From JADKFD01 sp050250665 (GTDB lineage: Bacteria > Pseudomonadota > Gammaproteobacteria > Xanthomonadales > SZUA-5): a stretch of DNA of 64,000 nt. Under the pieces are notes generated by a model. The model did no database searches. It was not told the origin of the DNA and saw only the letters and a list, made by a program, of their open reading frames with translations. A program made the translations under genes and the position numbers. Of this stretch, positions 47,903-57,427 are shown piece by piece (within the stretch, counting starts at the first letter, position 1; each line of letters starts with the position of its first letter). Location of the stretch: contig JBFWOF010000002.1 of the NCBI GenBank assembly GCA_050250665.1, positions 62,001 to 126,000 on the forward strand, given 5' to 3'.

Positions 47903-48361
47903 ATGAACCCTATCCGCCGCCGTCGCCTGCTGTTGATCGTCGGCCTGGTTCTCGGCATTGGTGCCGCGACCGGGCTGGCACTGACCGCACTGAAGGAAAA
48001 CGTCAACCATTTCTACAGCCCCAGCGAAGTGCTCGCCGGCGGCGCGCCGGAAGGCCGCACCTTCCGCCTCGGCGGGGTCGTGCTGGAAGGCAGCACCCGC
48101 CGCGACGGCGGATCGCTGAAGGCGCATTTTGTGGTGACCGATCGCTTCAAGGATCTGCCGGTGGAATTCGAGGGAATCCTGCCGGACCTGTTCAAGGAAG
48201 GTCAGAGCGTGATCGCCACCGGGGTGCTGCAGGCCGGCGGCGTGTTCCACGCCAAGGAGGTGCTGGCCAAGCACGATGAGAACTACATGCCCAAGGAAGT
48301 GGCTGAAGCCATCGCCAAGGGCAAGGCCGAGAAAGCCAGCCACGAGGCGCAAACGCCATGA
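47903..48361 (+). CDS. ccmE: Periplasmic haem chaperone CcmE
   Basis: CcmE binds haem covalently through a His and passes it to CcmF/H. It has 152 residues with an N-terminal anchor (RLLLIVGLVLGIGAATGLAL). The haem-binding motif is KHDENYMP, with both the His and the Tyr. VNHFYSPSEV and FRLGGVVLEGS are family blocks. The ATG at 47903 is chosen over 47864, which lies in the array. The stop overlaps ccmF. Confidence 0.96.
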   Translation: MNPIRRRRLLLIVGLVLGIGAATGLALTALKENVNHFYSPSEVLAGGAPEGRTFRLGGVVLEGSTRRDGGSLKAHFVVTDRFKDLPVEFEGILPDLFKEGQSVIATGVLQAGGVFHAKEVLAKHDENYMPKEVAEAIAKGKAEKASHEAQTP

Positions 48362-50349
48362 TGCCGGAACTGGGACAGGTCTTTCTGATACTGGCGCTGC
48401 TGCTGGCGGTGGTGCAGGCGGTGGTGCCGATGATCGGCGCCCAACTCGGTGATGCCGCGCTGATGCGCGTGGCGCGACCGGCCGCCTACGGTCAGTTCGT
48501 GTTTCTGGTCGGTGCCTATCTGATCCTGACCTTCGGCTTCATCAATCAGGATTTCTCGATTGCCTACGTGGCCCAGAACTCCAATCTGCAGTTGCCGGTG
48601 CATTACCGCTTCAGCGCGGTCTGGGGCGCCCACGAGGGCTCGCTGCTGCTGTGGGTGCTGATCCTGAGTCTGTGGACGGTGGCCCTGGCAGTGTTCAGCG
48701 GCAAGCTGCCACAACGCTTCATCGCCAGAGCGCTGGCCACGCTGGGCGTGATCTCGATCGGCTTCCTGAGTTTTCTGGCCTTCACCAGCAACCCCTTTGA
48801 ACGCCATGTGCCGGCCCTGCCGGACGGCAACGACCTGAATCCGCTGCTGCAGGATTTCGGGCTGATCGTGCATCCGCCGATGCTGTACATGGGCTATGTC
48901 GGCTTCGCGGTGGCCTTTGCCTTCGCCGTCGCCGCGCTGCTGGACGGCCGGGTCGATCGCCAGTGGGTGCGCTGGTCGCGGCCCTGGACCAATGTCGCCT
49001 GGGGATTTCTCACCCTCGGCATCGCGCTCGGCAGCTGGTGGGCCTATTACGAACTGGGCTGGGGCGGCTGGTGGTTCTGGGATCCGGTCGAGAACGCCTC
49101 CTTCATGCCCTGGCTGGTGGGCACAGCACTGATTCATTCGCAGGCAGTCACCGAAAAACGCGGCACCTTTGCCGCCTGGACACTGCTGCTGGCTATTGCC
49201 GCCTTCTCGCTGAGTCTGCTCGGCACCTTCCTGGTGCGTTCCGGCGTGCTCACCAGCGTGCATGCCTTTGCCAGTGATCCGGCCCGTGGCACCTTCATCC
49301 TGATCTTCCTGGCGATCGTGGCCGGCGGCGCACTCACGCTGTACGCGATCCGCGCACCGCGGCTGCAGGCGGCGCCCTCGGTGGGCCTGTATTCACGCGA
49401 AGGCCTGCTGCTGGCCAACAACATACTGCTGGCCACGGCCTGCGCCATGGTCCTGATCGGCACCTTGTATCCGCTGGTGGCCGAAGCCTTTGGCTGGGGC
49501 AAGATCTCGGTGGGTCCGCCCTACTTCGGTCTGATGTTCACGGTGTTGATGGCGCCCTTGGTGGCCCTGGTGCCCTTCGGTCCCTTGACCCGCTGGAAAG
49601 GTGATTCGATCGCCACCGTGGCTCTGGCCCTGCGCAGTGCCTTGGCACTGGCGGCGGTGATCGGCGCGCTGGCCTGGATCTTCCAGCGCGAGCTGCCGAT
49701 CCGCGCGGTGCTCGGCATCACGCTCGGCGTCTGGGTCATGCTCGGCACTGTGGTTTTCATCGTGCGCCGCCTGCGTACTGCCGGCCCCGGCAAGCGCTTC
49801 ACCGCCGAGATGATCGGCATGAGCCTGGCCCATGCCGGCCTCGGTGTATTCGTCATCGGCGTCATGGTCACCGACTCGCTGAACGTCGAACGCGATGTGC
49901 GTTTGAGCCCGGGCGACACCACCGAAGTGGCTGGCTACGAGATTGCCTTCATCAGCCTGCGCCATGAAGAGGGCGCCAACTACATCGCCGATGAAGGCGT
50001 CTTCGAGATCCGCCGCAATGGCAAGACCCTGAGCGAGCAGCGGCCCCAGAAGCGCCAGTACCTGCGCGGTCAGGTCATGACCGAAGCCGCCATCGATGCC
50101 GGCTTCTTCGCCGACTTCTACATCGCCATGGGCGAACCACTCGAGAACGGCCAGGCCTGGGCCGTGCGTCTGTACTACAAGCCGATGATCCGCTGGGTCT
50201 GGCTGGGTGCGCTGCTGATGATGCTGGGTGGTCTGATTGCGGCCACCGAACGGCGCTTGCGGCAAACCGTGGTGACCCGGGAGTCGGAGCAGGCCAACGC
50301 CCACGATGTGGTGCCGGTCGGGGCCGTGCAGGCTGCGGAGCGCGCATGA
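48358..50349 (+). CDS. ccmF: Cytochrome c haem lyase subunit CcmF
   Basis: A 663-residue membrane protein with about 14-15 helices, the core of the haem lyase. The WWD motif is GGWWFWDPVENASFMPWL; HYRFSAVWGAHEGSLLLW and IVHPPMLYMGYVG hold conserved His ligands. The first ATG (48358) overlaps the ccmE stop; a second ATG follows immediately. ccmG starts four bases before its stop. Confidence 0.96.
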   Translation: MMPELGQVFLILALLLAVVQAVVPMIGAQLGDAALMRVARPAAYGQFVFLVGAYLILTFGFINQDFSIAYVAQNSNLQLPVHYRFSAVWGAHEGSLLLWVLILSLWTVALAVFSGKLPQRFIARALATLGVISIGFLSFLAFTSNPFERHVPALPDGNDLNPLLQDFGLIVHPPMLYMGYVGFAVAFAFAVAALLDGRVDRQWVRWSRPWTNVAWGFLTLGIALGSWWAYYELGWGGWWFWDPVENASFMPWLVGTALIHSQAVTEKRGTFAAWTLLLAIAAFSLSLLGTFLVRSGVLTSVHAFASDPARGTFILIFLAIVAGGALTLYAIRAPRLQAAPSVGLYSREGLLLANNILLATACAMVLIGTLYPLVAEAFGWGKISVGPPYFGLMFTVLMAPLVALVPFGPLTRWKGDSIATVALALRSALALAAVIGALAWIFQRELPIRAVLGITLGVWVMLGTVVFIVRRLRTAGPGKRFTAEMIGMSLAHAGLGVFVIGVMVTDSLNVERDVRLSPGDTTEVAGYEIAFISLRHEEGANYIADEGVFEIRRNGKTLSEQRPQKRQYLRGQVMTEAAIDAGFFADFYIAMGEPLENGQAWAVRLYYKPMIRWVWLGALLMMLGGLIAATERRLRQTVVTRESEQANAHDVVPVGAVQAAERA

Positions 50350-50870
50350 ACGCACGCGCGCTGATTCCCCTGGCCGTGTTCATTGGCATCGGCGGCATCC
50401 TCTGGAGCGGTATCGGCAAGGACCCGCACCTGGTGCCCTCACCGCTGCTGGACAAGCCGGTGCCCGAGTTTTCGGCGCCGGCCCTGGTCGATCCGCAACG
50501 CCAGATCACCCGTGCTTCGCTGCTGGGCGAGCCCTATCTGCTGAATGTGTTCGCCAGCTGGTGCGTCAGCTGCCGGGTCGAGCATCCGGTACTGATGGAA
50601 TACGCCAAACGCGGCGAGCTGAAGCTGATCGGATTCAACTGGAAGGACGCCCCTGAGGATGCCAATCGCTGGCTGGCGCAGTTCGGCGATCCCTATGCCG
50701 ACATCCTGACCGATTTCGACGGCCGCCTGGGCATTGATTTTGGCGTCTACGGCGCGCCGGAGACCTTCGTCATCGGCGCCGATGGCACCGTGCTCTACAA
50801 ACAGGTCGGCCCGCTCAGCGTTGACGACATCGAAAAGACCATCAAGCCGATGCTGGCGGGGAAGCGATGA
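50346..50870 (+). CDS. ccmG: Thiol:disulfide interchange protein CcmG/DsbE
   Basis: A membrane-anchored periplasmic thioredoxin that keeps CcmH and apocytochrome cysteines reduced. It has 174 residues: one N-terminal helix, then a thioredoxin fold with WCVSC and the cis-Pro region YGAPETFVI. GFNWKDAPEDANRWL is a DsbE-family block. It lies between ccmF and ccmH with overlapping ends. Confidence 0.95.
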   Translation: MNARALIPLAVFIGIGGILWSGIGKDPHLVPSPLLDKPVPEFSAPALVDPQRQITRASLLGEPYLLNVFASWCVSCRVEHPVLMEYAKRGELKLIGFNWKDAPEDANRWLAQFGDPYADILTDFDGRLGIDFGVYGAPETFVIGADGTVLYKQVGPLSVDDIEKTIKPMLAGKR

Positions 50871-51361
50871 TGACGGGGCACGGGACAGGCGTAGGGCGGA
50901 ACTCCGGCGCAGCCGGTATTCCGACATTGCTCGGATATTTTCTGATCGCGATGTTGCTGGTGTCTTCGATGGGCGCCTTCGCCATCGACCCGATGCCCTT
51001 CGAGGATCGCTCCGAAGAGGTGCGCTTCCAGAATCTGCTGCGCGAGTTGCGCTGTCTGCAGTGTCAGAATCAGACTCTGGCCGATTCCGATGCCGACATT
51101 GCCCGGCAGTTGCGGGAAGAGATATTCCGGATGATGAACGAGGGCCAGTCGGACGAGCAGATCAAGGAATTCCTGACGGCGCGCTACGGCGACTTCGTGC
51201 TCTACAAGCCACCGGTCAAGAGCGGCACCTGGCTGCTTTGGTTTGGCCCTTTTCTGATACTCGCCGGCGCCGCCTTGGCGCTGGTGATCCATTTGCGCAA
51301 ACGCCGCGGTGTCACCGCGGCCCCGGCTGCCGGTCAGGCACGGGATGAGGAGGATTGGTGA
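50867..51361 (+). CDS. ccmH: Cytochrome c maturation protein CcmH
   Basis: A 164-residue protein with the redox motif LRCLQCQNQ, preceded by a signal segment and followed by a C-terminal transmembrane helix (LLWFGPFLILAGAALALVIH). It presents reduced apocytochrome to the CcmF lyase. The N-terminal extension (TGHGTGVGRNSGAAG) before the signal is unusual and comes from GGCACGG-like repeat sequence. The ATG at 50867 overlaps the ccmG stop. Confidence 0.94.
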   Translation: MMTGHGTGVGRNSGAAGIPTLLGYFLIAMLLVSSMGAFAIDPMPFEDRSEEVRFQNLLRELRCLQCQNQTLADSDADIARQLREEIFRMMNEGQSDEQIKEFLTARYGDFVLYKPPVKSGTWLLWFGPFLILAGAALALVIHLRKRRGVTAAPAAGQARDEEDW

Positions 51362-52650
51362 GTTTCAGTTTCTGGTTTCTAGCAGCGCTGCTGATCCTGG
51401 CCACGCTGGCGGTATTGCTGTGGCCGCTGTTGCGGCAGCCACGTTCGGGGGCCATCGCCACCCAGACCACCCTGCTGCGCGAGCAGCTGGACGCGCTGAA
51501 GTCGGCTCATGCCTCCGGCCTGATCGATGACGCCAGCTTCCAGACGCGACAGCAGGCGCTGAGTGCTGCCGCACTGGCGCTGATCGACAGCCCCTCCAGC
51601 GCTCCGGCGCGGAGCACACTGGCGGCGCGCGCCACCGCGCTTATCCTGGTGTTGCTGATACCGCTGACCACGCTGTGGCTGTACCAGAAGATCGGTACCC
51701 CGCACGCGCTGGCCTTTGCCGGCATCAGCACCAGCGCCGCGCCGGATGCAGCCGGCGGCGCCTCGACCAGCAATGCCCCGGATCTGGCCAAGGCCGCTGA
51801 TTCGCTGGCGGCCAAGATGAAGGACAACCCCGAGGATGGTCAGGGCTGGGTGCTGCTCGGCCGCACCTACCGGGCCATCGAGCGCTTTCCGGAAGCCAGC
51901 GCCGCCTACGCCAAGGCCCTGCCGCTGATCGATGACGATGCCGATGTGCTGGCCGAGGCGGCCGAGGCGCTGGGGCTGTCATCGTCGCCACGATCGCTGT
52001 CCGGCGAACCCGAAGCACTGGTCGACCGCGCGCTGAAGGTTCAACCGGACAACCAGAACGCGCTCTTCCTCAAAGGCCTCGCGCGGGCCCAGGCCAATGA
52101 TCCCGAGACCGCAGAAGCGACCTGGGAAAAGCTGCTGGCGCTGATGGAACCGGGCACGCCGGCGCAATCGGCCGTCGTCGAGCAGCTCAACGTGGTGCGC
52201 CGACAACTGGGCAAGGAGCCGCAAGCGCTGCCGGCGATGCCGACCGGAACGCCGGCCGAGGCCACCGCACCGGCCGCATCTGCAGCGCCCGCTGGCAGCG
52301 CGACGGCGGCCGGCATCGACGTCAAGGTCAGCGTCGCACCGGAACTCGCCGACCTGATCCAGCCCAGCGATGTGCTGTTCGTGTTCGCCCGCGCCGAAGC
52401 TGGTCCCCCGGCGCCGCTGGCGATCCAGCGCCTGGCCGCCAGCGAACTGCCGCGCACGATCCGTCTGGACGAGAGCATGGGCATGATTGCCGGCATGTCG
52501 CTGGCGCAGTTCCCACGGGTGATCATCGGCGCCCGCGTGTCCAGGTCAGGTAACGCGCAAGCGTCGCCGGGCGATCTCGAAGGACTGAGTGCAGCGCTGG
52601 ACTGGCGCGCCGCCGGTCAGGTCGACATCGTCATCAGCACGGTGAAGTAG
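51358..52650 (+). CDS. ccmI: Cytochrome c maturation protein CcmI (TPR)
   Basis: A 430-residue apocytochrome chaperone. Two N-terminal transmembrane helices (about 4-24 and 93-112) flank a cytoplasmic loop, followed by a periplasmic TPR region (GQGWVLLGRTYRAIERFPEA) and a C-terminal beta-rich domain typical of long CcmI (VSVAPELADLIQPSDVLFVF). The start is GTG at 51358, overlapping the ccmH TGA as GTGA. A TTG one codon earlier is less likely. It ends the operon. Confidence 0.92.
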   Translation: MSFSFWFLAALLILATLAVLLWPLLRQPRSGAIATQTTLLREQLDALKSAHASGLIDDASFQTRQQALSAAALALIDSPSSAPARSTLAARATALILVLLIPLTTLWLYQKIGTPHALAFAGISTSAAPDAAGGASTSNAPDLAKAADSLAAKMKDNPEDGQGWVLLGRTYRAIERFPEASAAYAKALPLIDDDADVLAEAAEALGLSSSPRSLSGEPEALVDRALKVQPDNQNALFLKGLARAQANDPETAEATWEKLLALMEPGTPAQSAVVEQLNVVRRQLGKEPQALPAMPTGTPAEATAPAASAAPAGSATAAGIDVKVSVAPELADLIQPSDVLFVFARAEAGPPAPLAIQRLAASELPRTIRLDESMGMIAGMSLAQFPRVIIGARVSRSGNAQASPGDLEGLSAALDWRAAGQVDIVISTVK

Positions 52651-53197
52651 GGCAAGGCTCGCGGGTGCTTGGCACCGGGTCCGCTTCGCGGACGACGCGA
52701 TTTGGATTCATGAATTTCGGCTATAGCCGGCCCGTCGTAGCCCGAAGTGCGCGCAGCGCTCTCCGGGCGGTGATGCGAAAGAGCCCCGGTGAGCCGCTGC
52801 GCGGCACACCGGGCTACGCGCAGCAGGCAAGTTCATGGCCCGTGGGCGATTTCGGGCCACCACAGGTGGCTCTCGATGAACCCATATCGTAGGTCCTCTA
52901 GTCTCAGAGTCTGACCGACGGCGACGTCGGAGCGATGACCTAGGCCGGGTCCGCGCGCCCGGCGGCTTGGGCTGTGCGCAGCGATGAAAAGCGCGCGGCG
53001 CCCGGCAGGCCATGCCGCGGCCGCCGGCGGGAACAGCCCTGGCGCACATCCCGATTCGCCGCGCGCCGGAGCCGCGCTACCTCACACTCTGGCTCAGGGC
53101 TCGCGCGCAGTGTCGGGTTGATCAAGACTGCGGCGACGATTGGTGGCAACTTTGGCTCGGTAACCGGTGCCCGGCCAGCAGGGATACTAGATCCGGT
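52651..53197. repeat. Intergenic repeat region after the ccm operon
   Basis: No gene is supported in 547 bases. A palindrome of the GTAGCCCGAAG ... CACCGGGCTAC type spans about 52735-52815. A diverged relative of the 168-bp repeat lies at about 52940-53081 (TAGGCCGGGTCC at the left, GCGCGCCGGAGCCGCGCTAC at the right). A ccmI terminator was not recognised. Confidence 0.65.
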
Positions 53198-54172
53198 TCA
53201 GGGCGGCAGCACACCCCGATATTCCTGGGCCAGCAGCCCGACCGACCACAACTCGCGACCACCACCCAGCTCCGTGGCAACCAGACGCAGGGGCTGCTCC
53301 AGATAGTCGCCGGAGGCCTGGCGCTGGGTGATCGGCGGCGACTGCCAGATCAGACGGTTGCCGTTGACCATGAACGGCGCGTGCGCATAAGGCAGCACCA
53401 CCTGACTCAGCGCGCGCCCGCTGCTGCGCTCATGCAGCGTCCAGCGCCACTGTGCACCAAGACGGCTGTCGGCAACCGCAGTTGCAACCTGGGCGTAGCC
53501 GCCATCGGCAGAGCGGAACTGGGTACCGTCCAGGCCCGAGACGCGCTCGCTGCCGATCAGGTCGGGACTGGCTTGCGCCGGAAAGCCTGCGGGACTGCCA
53601 GCATGCAGCCGGTTGGCGCCAAAGTCGGCGACGACCACGCCACTGAGTTCGACCCGTTCTGTGTCCGGATTGCTGTCCGGCAGCAGAGCACCTCGCAAGG
53701 GCCATTCGCTGTACGTCCACAGCACTCGCAGCGCACCCGTGCTCAGGTCAGCGATCACCGTGAAGCGGCGATTGGGCTGAGCATCAGGGGACGCGAGCAC
53801 GCCTTCGGGCAGTGCCCCGGTCAGGCCGCCCAAGGGCTCGCCGGTGCCCGGATTGAGGAGCAGCAGGCTGATCTGCCCGGCGCTCTGCGGCCGACCCAGA
53901 ACCACCAACTGCCGGTCAACCAGCGCCAGCGGCAGACCCTGGGCTGGCCCACGCCAGGTCAGGGCACCGCTGCCCAGATCGACAGCCGCGACGTAACCCT
54001 CGGTATCGGCCACCCAGGCGGTCGAGGGATGGTCCTCACCGCCCAGCAATACGCCCGGTGCCAGAGTCGCTGGCGGACCTGCCGGTTCTGCGGCGCTAAG
54101 CGGCATCTGCACCAGCAGGGCCAGACAGAGGACAGCGGTCGCAATCGATGAAGTCTTGCTGTGAGCATGCAT
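53198..54172 (-). CDS. Exported protein with PQQ-like beta-propeller features, function unknown
   Basis: A 324-residue protein with a signal peptide (TAVLCLALLVQMPLSAAEPAG-like, given in part). Blocks such as WVADTEGYVAAVDLGSGALTW and RLVATELGGGRELWSVGL resemble PQQ/WD-type propeller blades, but no complete repeat set or cofactor site is seen. The ATG at 54172 starts the signal peptide; the longer frame to 54277 overlaps the upstream gene. It lies 55 bp after the large BNR protein gene on the same strand, so the two may be co-expressed. Confidence 0.6.
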   Translation of the reverse strand: MHAHSKTSSIATAVLCLALLVQMPLSAAEPAGPPATLAPGVLLGGEDHPSTAWVADTEGYVAAVDLGSGALTWRGPAQGLPLALVDRQLVVLGRPQSAGQISLLLLNPGTGEPLGGLTGALPEGVLASPDAQPNRRFTVIADLSTGALRVLWTYSEWPLRGALLPDSNPDTERVELSGVVVADFGANRLHAGSPAGFPAQASPDLIGSERVSGLDGTQFRSADGGYAQVATAVADSRLGAQWRWTLHERSSGRALSQVVLPYAHAPFMVNGNRLIWQSPPITQRQASGDYLEQPLRLVATELGGGRELWSVGLLAQEYRGVLPP

Positions 54173-54227
54173 TTCGAAATTCTCCTGTGTGGATAACTGA
54201 CTCATTCGGCCAAAGGGAACATCGAAA

Positions 54228-57119
54228 CTACTCAAAGCCGTTCGCAAAAATGGCATCGCCGCCACCACCACCGCCATTGGCTACACCGTCGAGTCGCCAG
54301 GCACCGCGACCCAGCATGCCGGCGATCAGGGCGTCCCGCTGAGCGTGATAGGTCAGTTCGAACACGGGTGCATAGGGCAGACCGGTACCCAGCATCTGCC
54401 AGTTGGAGAAGCCACTGCTGGCGCTGGCGTAGTAGGCACCGCGATCGGCTCCGACCACCAGCACGTCGCCGCTCGGACGCGGCACGTAGACCATGCTGCG
54501 CAATGCCCCTGGCGCAAAGGTGCCGAGGTTGCCGGTGATGTTGCTGTAGCTGGCACCGCTGTTGTCCGAGAAAGACACCGTGGAGGCCTGCAGCGCAAAC
54601 ATCTTGGCGGGCTGAGCCGGATCGATGGCGACATCGACGATGGTCGCCGAGCCGATGGTATTGACCAGATTCAGCGGGCCACCGGCGCTGGTCCGCAGAT
54701 AGACCCCCGCGCCTGAAGCCAGATAGACCAGTTCGGCATTTCCGTTGACACCGTATTCCAGCGGATCGCCGGCGAAGGCGTTGACCCTGACCGTGGATAT
54801 CCGGTTGACGGTCGAACCCTGATCCAGCGACTCGTAAACACCGTTGTTGGCTCCGAACAGCAGACGCAGCCCGTTGACCCGGTTGACCGTGATCGGTGTG
54901 TAGAACTGCGGACTGAGGGCCGGACTGCCATTGATCGGCGTGCGCGACGGGAAGGTCTGTCCCTGGAACACATTGGCGGTGTCGTAGGTTCGCCGCCGGA
55001 AGCTGCTCAGATTCTGGAAACTGGAGTAGCGCGAGGACACTGTGACCGACGAGATGTCGTCCACGGCCGTGTCGCCGCCATCGCCGGTGTGGATGCTGTT
55101 GAAGACCCGCGAGCCGACCTGCTGCTGCTCGGAAGTGCCGGTGTCCTGGGCGCCGCCGATGACGCGATCGGCCAGACCGTCATAGGCAATGCCGTGGTAC
55201 TCGGTGACTTCCAGGTCGCCGTTCAAAGATACCCAGGTGCCGGTGGTCGAGCGCGGCGAGAGGCGCTTGTAGACGCCGCCGTCATCGCTTTCGATCAGAT
55301 CCCCGGCCGCGTCGAAGGCCATGGAGCGCGAATCGGCATGTGGTGAGGAGTTGTTGCTGGTACCCGAATGGGTCAGCGCCACCCAGCGTGAAGCCGGAGC
55401 CTGCGCCGCATCGCCGCGGAACAGTCGTCCGGAATAGTCCTGGGCACCAAGGGAGTTGGGGAAGAACACGCCGGATCCGGGCGCCGCTTCGCTGAAGTAG
55501 GGCTGGCGGTCGCCGCCGATGTAGACAATGTTGCTGTTGGTGGGATCGGCCGCAATCGACAGATGGATTCCGCCCTGCCCACCGGGATGCACACCGATCA
55601 GCGCACCGGCTTCTTCAGCCGTGGTCGGTACACCGAGGTCCGTCCAGCCGCTGGTACCGTTGGCGGAGCGGACCACCGCTGACAGCCGACCGTTGGTGCC
55701 CACCACCGCCAGAAAAACGTTGCTGCTCTGGCCCACGGCCATCAATCCCCGGCTACCAGCATTGATCAGGGCGTCGGTTGCCGCATCCGACACTCGGGCC
55801 CAGCTGGCACCGGTATCGGTGGATCGGTAGATGCCAGGCGAAGCACTGCCGAAGACCACCGTGTACAGCAGGCTGTTGTTGCCGGGATCGCCGACCACGT
55901 CGGTGGTGTTGCCTGACGGCAATCCGCTACCGCCTGCGCCTGACACCAGGGAGAAGCTGGCGCCGGTGTCGGTCGATCGATACAGGCCCTGACTGGTGGC
56001 TGCCATCAACACATTGCCGCGCGGGGCGACAGCGCGAATGCTGAGATTGTTGAGCGTGCCGCCGCCATTGAGGACGGTCCAGCTGCTGCCGCCGTCCACC
56101 GTACGGAACACGCCCGTGCGCGCACCGCCGGTGCTGCCCAGACTGGAGATCAGCCCGGTACCGGCCAGCAGGGTCTGACCGCTGGCATCGGTGGGATCAA
56201 AGCGCAGCGAACTCATCGACAGGGAGGGACCGGTGTCGAACAACCGGGTCCAACTCGGATTGGCGGCATTGGCGTTGTTGCTGCGCCAGATTCCGCCGTT
56301 CACTGCAGCCACGTAGAGGATGGCGGGATCGGTGGGATGAGGCGCGACGGCACTGACGGCACCGACCACCGGCCGGTTCGGGATGCCCTCGACCTGACCA
56401 TTGAATGCCGGCGCGGCGCCCAGATTGCTCCAGCTGCCATTGAGGCCACCGCCACCACCGCCGCCGCCACTGGCAGTGAGGGTGAGCGCAGCGGCACTGA
56501 CCGTGCCGACATCACCCGCGCCACGGTCCTGAAAACGCAGGGTCCAGGTGCCATTGATCTGGCCCGCCGACAGCGCACTGAAGGCTGCGGTGAAATCGGT
56601 CACTGCCGCAGGAATCGTCGAGGGCGCAGCGGCAACGGTACGGTAGCTGCCGGAAGGAATGACACCGGCGTCGGGGAGACCGTCGGCCGTCAGCCAGATA
56701 TTGGTCGATGCCGAATTGGCGAAAACATAGGTGCCGCCCAGATCGGAGCTGTCGCCACCCGAACCGGCCATAGTCGCGCCAACCCGGTTGTAGATGATGA
56801 AGCTGCCGGCATTGCCCGGGCTTACACCCGGCGGCGCCAGCACCACATCCAGATCACCGATCCAGGTGTGAGTAATGGTCATCGACAGGGAAACATTGGT
56901 GATGCTCCCGGCGATGCCGCTGACATTGAAGCTGACATCCCGCGGCGGGCCGAAGGTCCCGGTGGTGGTGGTATCCGGGATGGCGCCAGTGCCCGTACCG
57001 TTGAAGGTCTGCGCCATGAGCGGGCTGACCAGCAGCAGGCACAGGGCCGCTCCGGCAAGCAACTGGGCAGGTAGCGAAGCGCGGGGTGATGCTGCCTTTG
57101 CGTCGGGTGCTTGCTGCAC
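54228..57119 (-). CDS. Large secreted protein: P-domain, BNR/sialidase-type propeller, C-terminal IFANGFE tail
   Basis: A 963-residue protein. A signal peptide (about 15-36) is followed by a proprotein-convertase P-like beta domain (about 45-212; TITHTWIGDLDVVLAPPG, GTWTLRFQDRGAGDVG). A Gly linker leads to many BNR/Vps10-like repeats (GVFRTVDGGSSWTVL, GLYRSTDTGASFSLV, GIYRSTDTGASWARV), and a second run of Gly precedes the extreme C-terminal DAIFANGFE. No catalytic site is seen, so it is probably a binding or surface protein. The start is a GTG at 57119 with AGGAGG 4 bases upstream; an ATG two bases further is out of frame. Confidence 0.8.
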   Translation of the reverse strand: MQQAPDAKAASPRASLPAQLLAGAALCLLLVSPLMAQTFNGTGTGAIPDTTTTGTFGPPRDVSFNVSGIAGSITNVSLSMTITHTWIGDLDVVLAPPGVSPGNAGSFIIYNRVGATMAGSGGDSSDLGGTYVFANSASTNIWLTADGLPDAGVIPSGSYRTVAAAPSTIPAAVTDFTAAFSALSAGQINGTWTLRFQDRGAGDVGTVSAAALTLTASGGGGGGGGLNGSWSNLGAAPAFNGQVEGIPNRPVVGAVSAVAPHPTDPAILYVAAVNGGIWRSNNANAANPSWTRLFDTGPSLSMSSLRFDPTDASGQTLLAGTGLISSLGSTGGARTGVFRTVDGGSSWTVLNGGGTLNNLSIRAVAPRGNVLMAATSQGLYRSTDTGASFSLVSGAGGSGLPSGNTTDVVGDPGNNSLLYTVVFGSASPGIYRSTDTGASWARVSDAATDALINAGSRGLMAVGQSSNVFLAVVGTNGRLSAVVRSANGTSGWTDLGVPTTAEEAGALIGVHPGGQGGIHLSIAADPTNSNIVYIGGDRQPYFSEAAPGSGVFFPNSLGAQDYSGRLFRGDAAQAPASRWVALTHSGTSNNSSPHADSRSMAFDAAGDLIESDDGGVYKRLSPRSTTGTWVSLNGDLEVTEYHGIAYDGLADRVIGGAQDTGTSEQQQVGSRVFNSIHTGDGGDTAVDDISSVTVSSRYSSFQNLSSFRRRTYDTANVFQGQTFPSRTPINGSPALSPQFYTPITVNRVNGLRLLFGANNGVYESLDQGSTVNRISTVRVNAFAGDPLEYGVNGNAELVYLASGAGVYLRTSAGGPLNLVNTIGSATIVDVAIDPAQPAKMFALQASTVSFSDNSGASYSNITGNLGTFAPGALRSMVYVPRPSGDVLVVGADRGAYYASASSGFSNWQMLGTGLPYAPVFELTYHAQRDALIAGMLGRGAWRLDGVANGGGGGGDAIFANGFE

Positions 57120-57121
57120 AT

Positions 57122-57427
57122 GACCTCCTGAAGCGATGGTTGTGACCTAGTCGCCATGCTTCTGACGACATCGAAAGCGATGACAATTCCACGCTCTGCG
57201 CATCGGCTTCCAGAAGTGCTACCGGATACCCGGTCAGCGAGTACAAGAGCGTGTATTGCCTGGGACCTTAAGCGATCCGCGGCCGATTGTCGCCATCGAG
57301 TGTGTGACGGCAGCGTCATCGTCCCCAAGGGAAACAGCCACTTGCAAGCAGCGCCAGCCTGGCTTCCGACCGGCCATGACCTCAGCCGGCGCTCACTTCG
57401 CAAGGACTGCGAAAGGACTCCAACCGA
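57122..57427. other. Gap between the BNR protein and CDF genes; nothing recognised
   Basis: About 306 bases without a supported gene or member of the repeat families seen elsewhere. The promoter of the secreted-protein gene should lie here, but no clear hexamers stand out. Confidence 0.5.
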
